Part shown: one piece after another, positions 38,512-44,466 of the stretch
How positions within the stretch are numbered: position 1 is the stretch's first letter
Layout: each line of letters opens with the position of its first letter
Assembly: GCA_017621735.1 (NCBI GenBank)
Contig: JAGASM010000019.1
Span: forward strand, 1 to 44,466
Source of the DNA: Clostridia bacterium
GTDB lineage: Bacteria; Bacillota; Clostridia; Christensenellales; Borkfalkiaceae
Reading direction: 5' to 3'
DNA: 44,466 nt
Notes under the pieces: generated by a model
Seen by the model: the letters and a program-made list of their open reading frames with translations, nothing else
Databases searched by the model: none
Told to the model about the DNA's origin: nothing
Translations under genes and position numbers: made by a program

Positions 38512-39759
38512 ATGAATCCCTTTGAATTAAAACCGCAAAAGATAGAAAAGACTTTTACGCCGTGGAGCAAAGTATTCGTAAAGGCTTACGATAAAAACGA
38601 AGTAGACCCGTATACGCGTTTGCGCGTTATTTTGATGAGCGGAACGGAGTTTGAATCGGTGCGTTATTCGCACGCGTTTTCCCGCCACTGTTCCAACAAC
38701 GACGTGCGCCGTCGCCTTGCCGCAATGCGCCGCGGAGAGCAAATTCAACAAAAGCGGGTAGCGGGACTCAAACCCGCCGACGAGAGTATTTTGGAACACA
38801 CCATCGGCTATGAACAACTTGCCGTCGATTTGACCGCAAATCTTGCGATCAACGAGAACAACACGTACGTTAAAAAACAACTGAATTTTGCTCTTTTGGA
38901 AGATTTCGACCATTTGTATCGCTATGCCGATCTCATGGAGTTGGAAAAGGGCGGCGATCCCGCGCGCCTCGTCGGGGAGTATACGGAAATTATGCCGGGA
39001 AGACCGACGGTCGCCGAATACCGTCATCCCTTCGACGACGTCCGTTTTTATACGAACGGGTATCTGAACGACTTACGCACGCGGTTAAATATCAACATCA
39101 TCACGGCGGCGGAGCAGCAGACGATGAACTATTATATGAACGTGGCGAATTTATATATTTCCCCCTTGGGACGTAAACTGTACAACGAGATCGCGATGAT
39201 CGAAGAACAGCACGTTACGGGGTACGGTTGCTTAAAAGATCCATGCATGTCTTGGTGGGAAGGACTTTTGATGAACGAGTACACCGAGTGCTATTTGTAT
39301 TATTCTTGCATGGAAGACGAAAAGGACGAACGCATCAAAAAGGTTTGGGAGATGCACTTTGAAGAAGAAGTTGCGCATTTGCACGAGGCGGCGGCGCTTC
39401 TTGAAAAATACGAGGGCAAAGTATGGCAACAATGTTTTCCTTCGGGTGGGGAGTTTCCCGAACTCTTGAAGTTCCGCCCGCAAAAAGAATATATTCGCGA
39501 GGTGTTAAAATCGGTACGCTTGACGGGAGTGGAAGAGGGGTTTGAAGAGGTGGACAACCTTCCCGATTCTTTCCGCTTTTTCGGGTACAACAAAAGGATA
39601 CACGGAAACGTCAATGCGGTGGGAACGCATACCGTCATCGAAAAAGCGATCCGCGAATTCGGACAGGATTATCGGTTGCAGGACAAGGAACATCCCGTCC
39701 GCGCGCTTTCCGACCGAACGCAGGATAACACGCAAACGGGACGCGTCAAGGGAAAATAA
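38512..39759 (+). CDS. Ferritin-like diiron domain protein, about 415 aa, unknown function
   Basis: The ATG follows GGAGGT. The protein is soluble and helical. Two segments look like ferritin-like helices. The first is about 90-150 (ESILEHTIGYEQLAVDLTA and FALLEDFDHLYRYAD). The second is about 200-305, with EIAMIEEQHVTGY, then MNEYTECYLYYSCMED, then FEEEVAHLHEAAALLEKYEG. The second group gives ExxH, E and ExxH carboxylate/histidine spacing, suiting a diiron centre. The C-terminus (SFRFFGYNKRIHGNVNAVGTHT) is a separate tail. Families of similar size are annotated only as ferritin-like. Iron or oxygen chemistry is inference, in line with the other oxygen-defence genes here. Confidence 0.65.
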   Translation: MNPFELKPQKIEKTFTPWSKVFVKAYDKNEVDPYTRLRVILMSGTEFESVRYSHAFSRHCSNNDVRRRLAAMRRGEQIQQKRVAGLKPADESILEHTIGYEQLAVDLTANLAINENNTYVKKQLNFALLEDFDHLYRYADLMELEKGGDPARLVGEYTEIMPGRPTVAEYRHPFDDVRFYTNGYLNDLRTRLNINIITAAEQQTMNYYMNVANLYISPLGRKLYNEIAMIEEQHVTGYGCLKDPCMSWWEGLLMNEYTECYLYYSCMEDEKDERIKKVWEMHFEEEVAHLHEAAALLEKYEGKVWQQCFPSGGEFPELLKFRPQKEYIREVLKSVRLTGVEEGFEEVDNLPDSFRFFGYNKRIHGNVNAVGTHTVIEKAIREFGQDYRLQDKEHPVRALSDRTQDNTQTGRVKGK

Positions 39760-39762
39760 CGT

Positions 39763-39786
39763 AAGCGGCTCTTTTGAGCCGCTTTT
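39763..39786 (+). terminator. Intrinsic terminator of the ferritin-like gene
   Basis: AAGCGGCTC (39763-39771) pairs with GAGCCGCTT (39776-39784) around TTTT, followed by T residues. Confidence 0.85.
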
Positions 39787-39788
39787 GC

Positions 39789-39817
39789 TTGCTTAAATGG
39801 AAAAAATAAGATATAAT
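39789..39817 (+). promoter_or_regulatory. Promoter of the MBL-fold gene
   Basis: TTGCTT (39789-39794), 17 bp, a perfect TATAAT (39812-39817). The -35 starts three bases after the preceding terminator. Confidence 0.7.
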
Positions 39818-39829
39818 CGGGGGTGAAAG

Positions 39830-40603
39830 ATGCAGATCAAGTGGTGCGGAACGGCAAGTCTATTTCTCAAAGAGGGAGAAACGGTAATTCTCGTCGATCC
39901 CTATTTGAAACCGTTTGCCAAAGGGCTTCCGCCCTTTCCCATCGAGGAGGGGGCAATCGCCCGTGCGGCGCTGATCACCCATCCGCACTTTGACCATTTC
40001 GACGTGGAGGATCTCGTCAAAAGGGGATTAAAAAGCGTATACGTATCGAAAAACGGAATACGAAACGTGCAAGCGTGCGGAATGGACGTTTCTCGTTTTT
40101 ATCCGATCGCGCCGAATTCCCGTATCAAAATCGGAGAGGCGCGCGTGCGCGTCTTACAAAGCCGTCATTGTAAAATCGACGTTTGGACGGCGCTCCGTTC
40201 GGCGTTTCGCGTTTTTTCTTGGCTTCGCGTCAAGCGAATGGGGGCGCTTCTTCGCGAGGCGGCATCGCTGCGCGTTGCGGGCGACGTCTACGCGTTTGAA
40301 GTGCGCATGCATGAAAAAAAGGCGTTGATTCTCGGTTCGGCGGGGCTTGATGCGTTCACCGACTATCCGACGGACATAGACCTACTTGTTTTGCCTATGC
40401 AAGGTCGAATGAATATGAAAAAATGCGTTTTTCCGATCATCGCACGTCTACAACCCAAAGCGGTACTCTTCGATCATTTCGACGACGCATTTCCGCCCTT
40501 TTCCCGCTCCGTCAACGTAAAAAACTTCCGCCCGATTTTAGAGCGGAAGTTTCCAAATATCAAAACGGTTATCCCCGTCGAAAACGAATGGATCGCAGTT
40601 TAA
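39830..40603 (+). CDS. MBL-fold metallohydrolase, UlaG/UPF0173-like
   Basis: The 257-aa protein begins MQIKWCGTASLFLKEGE, typical of the beta-lactamase superfamily branch that opens with 'W.G.as..i'. The zinc motif is THPHFDHFD (about 50-58), and SRHCKID (about 110) and LGSAGLDAF supply further ligands. VLFDHFDDAFPPFS near 220 gives the final histidine. The substrate is unknown. It has its own promoter and converges on the phosphopantetheinyl transferase with a 4-base overlap and no terminator between them. Confidence 0.85.
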   Translation: MQIKWCGTASLFLKEGETVILVDPYLKPFAKGLPPFPIEEGAIARAALITHPHFDHFDVEDLVKRGLKSVYVSKNGIRNVQACGMDVSRFYPIAPNSRIKIGEARVRVLQSRHCKIDVWTALRSAFRVFSWLRVKRMGALLREAASLRVAGDVYAFEVRMHEKKALILGSAGLDAFTDYPTDIDLLVLPMQGRMNMKKCVFPIIARLQPKAVLFDHFDDAFPPFSRSVNVKNFRPILERKFPNIKTVIPVENEWIAV

Positions 40604-41094
40604 CCGAAAGGGAGAAAGCGGACTTCCGTCTCTTTTTCGGCGCATACGGTAACGGCGCAACCGAGCAGTTCGCTGTGCGATAAAAAGACGGAAAGGGGCG
40701 TGCCGTTTTCATGCAGTTTTCCCTTTTTGTATTCGAGGGAAAAAAGGGTGTGCGCGAGCGTGGCCCCCCTTAATTTGACGTATGCCTCTTTTGCCGTCCA
40801 AAGGCGGAAGAAATCCTCTTCCCGTTCCGCAGGAGTAAGGCGCATACGCAAAAATGGATACCCTTTTTCCGTTCGTTCTTGTACGTCGATGCCCACTTCG
40901 CGGTCGGAAACGGCAACCGCAAGCAGTTTTCCGCTATGCGAAAGGTTAAAATGGAGAGGGATTCCCTCTAAATAGGGTTTTCCGTGTTCTCCAAAACAAA
41001 GCGCGTCGAAAGAAATAGAATATTTTTCGCGGAATAATTTGATGAGATAGGAAAGGGAATCGCATTCCGTTTGCGTGTAGTAGACGGTAATCAT
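40600..41094 (-). CDS. 4'-phosphopantetheinyl transferase, Sfp type
   Basis: The 164-aa enzyme moves phosphopantetheine from CoA to a carrier-protein serine. HFNLSHSGKLLAVAV (about 48-62), GIDVQE (about 68-73) with the Mg aspartate, and FFRLWTAKEAYVKLRG (about 95-110) with the WxxKEA motif are all present. It is shorter than Sfp (about 224 aa) because the N-terminal half is reduced, as in other short members. No acyl carrier or synthase gene is in the window. Confidence 0.92.
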   Translation of the reverse strand: MITVYYTQTECDSLSYLIKLFREKYSISFDALCFGEHGKPYLEGIPLHFNLSHSGKLLAVAVSDREVGIDVQERTEKGYPFLRMRLTPAEREEDFFRLWTAKEAYVKLRGATLAHTLFSLEYKKGKLHENGTPLSVFLSHSELLGCAVTVCAEKETEVRFLPFG

Positions 41095-41134
41095 AGTTTT
41101 ATTATAACATATTTACGGGAGGATGAAAAGAAAA

Positions 41135-41578
41135 ATGAAACGTTCAGAAAGGGCAAAATCGTATTTTCAGCAGGGGTATAACTGTTCGCAAGCGGTACTT
41201 CTTGCCTTTGCCGACTTAATCGACGCGAAAGAAGAAACGCTCCTTGCGCTCTCCAAACCGCTTGGCGGGGGGCTTGCCCGTCTTCGGCAAACGTGCGGGG
41301 CGGTATCGGGAATGGCAATGGCGGCAGGCGCGCTCTTTCCCGAATACGGGAAGAGTGAAATTTACGCGTTCGTGCAAGATCTCATTTCAAAATTCCAACA
41401 AAAAAACGGCAGTTATAACTGCGGGGAGTTATTGACGGGAAAGGGGATCGCGGCGGAAAATTCTCCCAACGCGGAAGCGCGGACAAAGGAGTACTATCAA
41501 AAACGCCCGTGCGCCGACCTCGTTTTCGACGCCGCGGAAATTTTAGAACGTGCCCTTGTCGAAAAAAATAAAATATAA
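41135..41578 (+). CDS. C-GCAxxG-C-C family protein, putative redox or metal protein
   Basis: The 147-aa protein has the four-cysteine signature of the family: GYNCSQAVL (about 19), CGAVSGMAMAAG (about 53), NCGELL (about 94) and RPCADLV (about 125). The family is small, soluble and of unproven function, suspected to bind iron-sulfur or another redox cofactor. Two ATGs are possible. The one at 41123 abuts the GGAGG site, so 41135, 12 bases downstream, is preferred. It is divergent from the phosphopantetheinyl transferase. Confidence 0.88.
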   Translation: MKRSERAKSYFQQGYNCSQAVLLAFADLIDAKEETLLALSKPLGGGLARLRQTCGAVSGMAMAAGALFPEYGKSEIYAFVQDLISKFQQKNGSYNCGELLTGKGIAAENSPNAEARTKEYYQKRPCADLVFDAAEILERALVEKNKI

Positions 41579-41583
41579 CGGAT

Positions 41584-41644
41584 AAGACTGCCTTATAAAG
41601 GGCGGTCTTTTTTGTATAACAAAACCCCGCGTTTTCACGCGGGG
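41584..41644 (+). terminator. Terminator and second hairpin after the C-GCAxxG-C-C gene
   Basis: AAGACTGCC (41584-41592) pairs with GGCGGTCTT (41601-41609, one wobble), then T residues to 41613. A second stem, CCCCGCGT (41625-41632) with ACGCGGGG (41637-41644), lies 20 bases before the next promoter. Confidence 0.8.
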
Positions 41645-41663
41645 ATATTTATTCTAAAAACGC

Positions 41664-41692
41664 TTGAAAAAACAAAGAGAAAGTGATATACT
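41664..41692 (+). promoter_or_regulatory. Sigma-A promoter of the putative structured RNA
   Basis: -35 TTGAAA (41664-41669), 17 bp, -10 TATACT (41687-41692). The predicted start (41698-41700) falls on the first bases of the closing stem. Confidence 0.75.
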
Positions 41693-41697
41693 GATGT

Positions 41698-41895
41698 TGC
41701 TACACAAAATTAAAATAAAGCGGATCGGGTATTTTCTTTTGAGAGATATCCTATTTTCGTCGTATCGTTTAATGAATTTGATAAAATGCAAATTCCATAA
41801 ATGGTATGGCAAAAATTCCGGATCCGTTTAATTTTGTGTAGCGACAATCGGAATTTGCGTTTTTGTGCGCGAACTTCGGTTGGCGCACTTTTTTA
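41698..41895 (+). ncRNA. Putative structured non-coding RNA or terminator-controlled leader, about 200 nt
   Basis: The predicted transcript opens with GCTACACAAAATTAAA (41699-41714), which pairs perfectly with TTTAATTTTGTGTAGC (41827-41842). Three more pairs including a U-G extend this to 19 bp. CGGATC (41721-41726) pairs with GATCCG (41821-41826) across a 6-nt bulge. Inside are three hairpins: GGGTAT/ATATCC (41727-41732, 41746-41751), GAATTTG/CAAATTC (41774-41780, 41789-41795) and CCATA/TATGG (41795-41809). After the closed domain, GGAATTTGC (41850-41858) is fully complementary to GCAAATTCC (41788-41796), so refolding is possible. A terminator with a UUCG loop ends the unit. No ORF fits. A 6S-like RNA, an unknown riboswitch for the gene at 41959, or a mobile hairpin are the readings. 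Confidence 0.55.
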
Positions 41896-41901
41896 TTTTT
41901 T
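41865..41901 (+). terminator. UUCG-capped intrinsic terminator
   Basis: GTGCGC (41865-41870) pairs with GCGCAC (41883-41888). An inner AAC/GTT stem is capped by TTCG (41875-41878). Six T, one A and more T follow. Confidence 0.9.
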
Positions 41902-41958
41902 CGGGATAAGAAAGTGTGAAATATCGCGACCGGAAAAATATTTTTACGAGGTGAAACG

Positions 41959-42273
41959 ATGTTACAGTACAAGACGATTGCAGATCCAAATCCCGTCATC
42001 ACGGGCAAGTATGCAAAGAGTCTTACGCCTTCGCAGGCGCAAGAAAGTATCTCCGCGGTCGACGCGATCATTCAAAACGAAGCGCTCGGCGGTTGGGTAT
42101 TCCATTCCATGACGTGTGTAACCAAGCGAATCGTCAGAAAAAAGAAGATCGCAGAACGCATTTTCGGTTGGATTCCTCTTTTGGGGAAATGGTTGTTTCC
42201 GCATATGGTGGAAGAATGCGGGTACGGGCGCGAGGTTGCAATCAACGTTTTGGTGTTCGTAAAAGAAGTGTAA
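41959..42273 (+). CDS. Small hypothetical protein, DUF4177-like
   Basis: The 104-aa protein has a GAGGTG ribosome site seven bases upstream and no separate promoter apparent after the terminator at 41865. It begins MLQYKTIADPNPVITGKYAKSL. The middle, IIQNEALGGWVFHSM, resembles the 'eGWe..si' turn of DUF4177 proteins, and the end VAINVLVFVKEV fits the final strand. A basic segment (RIVRKKKIAERIFGWIPLLGKWLF) is inserted and could touch membrane. Assignment is tentative. It is probably co-transcribed with the next gene (12-bp gap) and may be controlled by the structured RNA upstream. Confidence 0.6.
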   Translation: MLQYKTIADPNPVITGKYAKSLTPSQAQESISAVDAIIQNEALGGWVFHSMTCVTKRIVRKKKIAERIFGWIPLLGKWLFPHMVEECGYGREVAINVLVFVKEV

Positions 42274-42285
42274 AAGAGGGTTGTT

Positions 42286-42747
42286 ATGATATGTAAAATA
42301 TGTGGGCAACCGATGGTATTAGGCGGTCGATGCGTCAAATGCCACAGCAAAAACGGGGAAGGTAAATCCGCCGTTTCCGCTTTAGGGAACGAGGGGGCCC
42401 CGAGCGGGGGAGTAAGTGATTACACCTCTTTATACGGGAACGTGGCAGAAGAGCAAGACGCGCCCAAAAACGTATTTTCTATCATCGGGTTGATTCTCTC
42501 TGTTTTCTTGTTGGCGGACGTATTAGCCCCCGTCATTTTATCCCTGTTTCCAAACTTCGAAATGGACGGAACGCTGACGGGCAACGTTACGAAGATGATC
42601 ACGCCCTTTTTGGTAATGGTGATTTCGTTTAACGTAACGGGCTTGGTGCGCTCGAAAAAATACAACGGAAGCGGAAAGATTATGTCCGTCGTGGGCTTGA
42701 TTCTACCCGTTATCTCCATTGTAATATTGATGTTTTTGTTGGGATAA
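42286..42747 (+). CDS. Zinc-ribbon membrane protein, unknown function
   Basis: The 153-aa protein has an N-terminal zinc ribbon (CKICG and CVKCH, within residues 3-20), a polar linker to about 60, and three hydrophobic segments (about 64-87, 101-122, 130-153). This zinc-ribbon-plus-membrane layout is common in Firmicutes proteins of the DUF4190 sort. It lies 12 bp after the DUF4177-like gene. A terminator follows at 42768. Confidence 0.72.
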   Translation: MICKICGQPMVLGGRCVKCHSKNGEGKSAVSALGNEGAPSGGVSDYTSLYGNVAEEQDAPKNVFSIIGLILSVFLLADVLAPVILSLFPNFEMDGTLTGNVTKMITPFLVMVISFNVTGLVRSKKYNGSGKIMSVVGLILPVISIVILMFLLG

Positions 42748-42767
42748 GGGGATTCGAATACGTATAG

Positions 42768-42800
42768 AAAAAGGAAGTAAACAAATGTTACTTCCTTTTT
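42768..42800 (+). terminator. Intrinsic terminator, bidirectional
   Basis: AAAAAGGAAGTAA (42768-42780) pairs with TTACTTCCTTTTT (42788-42800) around ACAAATG, between convergent genes. Confidence 0.88.
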
Positions 42801-42805
42801 TGCGG

Positions 42806-43630
42806 TTATTTTAAGTTGATGCCGATTTTGGTGGAAGGGGCGGCGCCGGAGAGGACGTCTTTAATCGTATAGTTTGCGTTTGCAATGTATACGGTCGTGC
42901 CTTGGGCGGCGGCGTCTTTTACGTATTCGAGTTTTGCCTTCGCGCCGTTTGCGCCCGCGCGGGACGCGCCTTCGCAAAATTCCTTTTTCGCGTCAATGTG
43001 TTCGATGAGTTCGTACGCATCCTTTCCCGTGATGACGGGAATGAGCGTGGAGGGATCTTCGGGGTTTGCGTAAATCCCGTTGACGCTTGTAAAAATTAAA
43101 AGATAGCGGGCATGTACGAGGCAAGCGATACGGGAAGCCGTTTCGTCGTTGTCAACGCATTCGTACACGCGTCTTGTTTTTTGCGCAAGCGCGGCAATTT
43201 CCATGCGGCGGTTTTCCTCATTCGAAACGGCGTCGTTGTAGTTGACGATCGGAATCGCGTTTTGCTCTTTACAGCGCAAAAGGAGGGATTTTAAGTGTTC
43301 GCATTTTTCTTTGTCGTTAAAGTGTTGGTGTTCGACCAAAACTTGGCGCACGGAATAACGTGCATCGACGAATTGACGGTACGTTTGCATCAAAATGGTT
43401 TGTCCTTGCGAAGCGTAATCCGTCTTTGCGTCCGCACCCGAAAGTTCGTACCCGTTGCGTGCAATAAAGTCAAGACGGCCGATTTCCGTCGCCCCGCTCG
43501 AAATCCAAATATACCCCGGTTTGAGTTCGCGTGAAAGGCGTGCAACGCGGGTATAGTCAATCATATGATCGGCTTTGTCGATGAGTGCCATCGAGCCGAT
43601 TTTTCCTACAAGTTCGGTATCAAACGTCAT
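42806..43630 (-). CDS. Amino-acid kinase family protein (ProB/UMP-kinase fold)
   Basis: The 274-aa protein starts at the ATG at 43630 (MTFDTELVGKIGSMALIDKA) with GGACGGG upstream. A frame reaching 43666 would enter the promoter. VGKIGSMALI matches the 'vvKiGssvl' phosphate loop, WISSGATEIGR the 'vsSGAv..G' motif, PIVNYNDAVS the 'pifNENDsv' motif of glutamate 5-kinase, and FTSVNGIYANPEDP the nucleotide motif. The PUA domain of ProB is absent and no proA is adjacent. The substrate is therefore uncertain: glutamate, another amino acid or a nucleotide. Confidence 0.78.
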   Translation of the reverse strand: MTFDTELVGKIGSMALIDKADHMIDYTRVARLSRELKPGYIWISSGATEIGRLDFIARNGYELSGADAKTDYASQGQTILMQTYRQFVDARYSVRQVLVEHQHFNDKEKCEHLKSLLLRCKEQNAIPIVNYNDAVSNEENRRMEIAALAQKTRRVYECVDNDETASRIACLVHARYLLIFTSVNGIYANPEDPSTLIPVITGKDAYELIEHIDAKKEFCEGASRAGANGAKAKLEYVKDAAAQGTTVYIANANYTIKDVLSGAAPSTKIGINLK

Positions 43631-43661
43631 AATATCCCGTCCTGTTCGTAGAATTAACCCT

Positions 43662-43690
43662 ATCATATCATAATTTTGCTAAAATGGCAA
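43662..43690 (-). promoter_or_regulatory. Promoter of the amino-acid kinase gene
   Basis: On the minus strand, TTGCCA (43685-43690), 17 bp, TATGAT (43662-43667). Confidence 0.65.
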
Positions 43691-43701
43691 ATACTTTTTC
43701 C

Positions 43702-44112
43702 ATGAGGAAAATAGTGCAAATCATTTTATTTTCCGCATGCTGTCTTTTTCCCGTTTGCGGATGCGACGCGGAGAACATGACGACGCTTGCGGAGGTTTCC
43801 CGACCTTACGTGGGGGAATATCGGTGCGAAAAACTTCTTCTCGGCGGGGAAGACTGCATGGCAGGATACGAGTACGTTTTGCTTACGCTCGACAGGGCGG
43901 GGAATTTTCAACTTTCCTATTTAAGCCGTGAAGGCGCGGAGGGCGGATACGGCGGAGTATATCAAATGAATCGGGAGGGGGACGAAATTACCTTTACCGC
44001 AAAAAAAGGACTTTTGTCCGTGTCCCGCAATTTTCCTATAGAGGGCGGAACGATTGTAATCGACGTTCCCTTTCGCGGGAAACTTTTGCACGCGGAGTTT
44101 GTTTTTTCGTAA
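43702..44112 (+). CDS. Putative lipoprotein, unknown function
   Basis: The 136-aa product is read from the ATG at 43702 (MRKIVQIILF). An ATG at 43684 would add six residues. The signal peptide is basic then hydrophobic, ending FPVCGCDAEN. VCGC is an acceptable lipobox with Cys at about 21, though a second cysteine at -2 is unusual. The mature part is strand-rich and small (YVGEYRCEKLLLGG, YEYVLLTLDRAGNFQLSYLS, GVYQMNREGDEITFTAKKG), like an eight-stranded lipocalin-type barrel. No good ribosome site is seen. The 3' end of the gene is part of the tandem repeat downstream. Confidence 0.65.
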   Translation: MRKIVQIILFSACCLFPVCGCDAENMTTLAEVSRPYVGEYRCEKLLLGGEDCMAGYEYVLLTLDRAGNFQLSYLSREGAEGGYGGVYQMNREGDEITFTAKKGLLSVSRNFPIEGGTIVIDVPFRGKLLHAEFVFS

Positions 44113-44233
44113 TGATGAAATAAGCGCAAGAACGTTTTTTGTATTACGGAATGTCGTTCCCTTTTAAGGACTTTACGCGAAGTTTGTTTTTTCGTAATGA
44201 TGAAATAAGCGCAAGAACGTTTTTTGTATTACG
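44064..44233. repeat. Tandem duplication of the lipoprotein gene 3' end and downstream DNA
   Basis: Bases 44096-44148 recur exactly at 44181-44233 (53 bp, 85-bp offset). The preceding stretch (CGTTCCC ... ACGCG) also recurs but has diverged, with a 6-bp difference in length. Each copy includes the gene's last codons, its stop and the following CGTAAT ... ATTACG dyad. A third fragment, TCCCTTTCGCGGGAAA (44067-44082), reappears at 44287-44302. This points to repeated slippage or unequal recombination. Confidence 0.85.
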
Positions 44234-44466
44234 TAAAACGGTAAGTTGATTGTTTTTTACAATCAGTATTGACTCATGAAAGCCGCTCCCTTTCGCGGGA
44301 AATTGCTCCCGTCTTGAATAAAAACTGACGGGACTTTTATCGGAAAAGTATATAAAAAGAGAGGAAAATTCCTCTCTTTTATTATTTTGAACCGATCAAT
44401 CAATGTATTTCAAACGTTTATCATGCAATCCTATAAGGGGGAAATTTTTTTTCATAAAATATCAAA
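44234..44466. other. Intergenic hairpin cluster at the right edge
   Basis: No ORF is supported here. TGATTGT/ACAATCA forms a hairpin (44247-44264). CCCGTC/GACGGG forms another (about 44308-44332). AAAAGAGAGGAA (44355-44366) with TTCCTCTCTTTT (44369-44380) is a good intrinsic terminator. After it, ATAAGGGGGAAA near 44431-44443 could be the ribosome site of a gene beginning beyond the window. Confidence 0.55.

Noticed and set aside
41696..41845. Miniature inverted-repeat transposable element
   Set aside because: The 16-19 bp inverted ends and roughly 150-bp size fit, but no target-site duplication is visible, the promoter start coincides with one end and a terminator follows. Kept only as an alternative to the RNA reading.
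41769..42071. Minus-strand 100-codon frame over the putative RNA
   Set aside because: It has no ribosome site and crosses the terminator. The underlying pairing explains the sequence better.
42745..42765. tRNA T-arm-like GGGGATTCGAATACG
   Set aside because: No acceptor or anticodon arms can be built around it. It lies between a stop codon and a terminator.

Overview
The window reads as chromosomal DNA of an anaerobic, Gram-positive, spore-former-related bacterium of class Clostridia. The taxon is inferred from gene content, not from a marker search. Pointers are sigma-A promoters of the TTGACA-17-TATAAT type, GGAGG ribosome sites, the mcsA-mcsB-clpC cluster, a CotF-type coat pair, a SigB/SigF partner-switching operon, an RqcH protein and oxygen-defence proteins typical of anaerobes (flavodiiron protein, rubredoxin, reverse rubrerythrin). 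Intergenic gaps are short and most transcription units end in clear intrinsic terminators. No rRNA, tRNA, insertion sequence or convincing CRISPR array was seen.

Layout. 1-250: a short direct repeat with a dyad, and gene remnants. 249-2614: a Clostridia-type hypothetical protein convergent with rqcH. 2746-5875: tig-clpP-clpX protein-quality-control operon. 5954-7287: flavodiiron protein and rubredoxin. 7452-9428: a small membrane protein, a possible gene fragment and an orphan sugar-importer ATPase with an unusual acidic tail. 9552-12583: metal exporter, hisC and a degenerate glycerol-1-phosphate-dehydrogenase-like protein. 12703-14472: an anti-anti-sigma / degenerate anti-sigma / sigma / ATPase operon. 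14519-16291: a large multi-pass membrane protein with a proline-alanine linker. 16553-18880: PucR-type regulator and S41 protease. 18877-22214: small unknown genes, a class V aminotransferase divergent from a DUF3343 Se/S-carrier-like protein, nth and two CotF-like genes. 22378-24929: alpha-galactosidase and tiny ORFs. 24967-29135: ychF, argS, a HAD phosphatase and reverse rubrerythrin. 29457-35315: membrane-bound XRE regulator, PH-like membrane protein, DUF1653, mcsA-mcsB-clpC. 35433-38399 (minus): mtnN-luxS-ung-apgM. 38512-44112: ferritin-like protein, MBL hydrolase, phosphopantetheinyl transferase, C-GCAxxG-C-C protein, two small unknown proteins, an amino-acid kinase and a putative lipoprotein. 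44113-44466: tandem repeats and hairpins.

How it fits together. Three groups dominate: proteostasis (trigger factor, ClpXP, McsAB-ClpC, RqcH), oxygen and peroxide defence (flavodiiron protein with rubredoxin, reverse rubrerythrin, a ferritin-like protein) and stress or sporulation control (partner-switching sigma operon, coat proteins).

The most unusual signal is not a gene for a protein. At about 41664-41895 a near-consensus promoter fires into a roughly 200-nt region. That region is closed by a 19-bp stem made from its own ends, holds three internal hairpins, has a 9-nt segment able to re-pair downstream, and ends in a UUCG-capped terminator. I read it as a structured non-coding RNA or a terminator-controlled leader of the next gene. 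Other items worth checking are a kinase-dead-looking anti-sigma factor beside a second ATPase, two genes whose -10 box ends 6 nt before the ATG (leaderless mRNAs), and a dyad over the -35 box of mcsA-mcsB-clpC where ctsR is missing.
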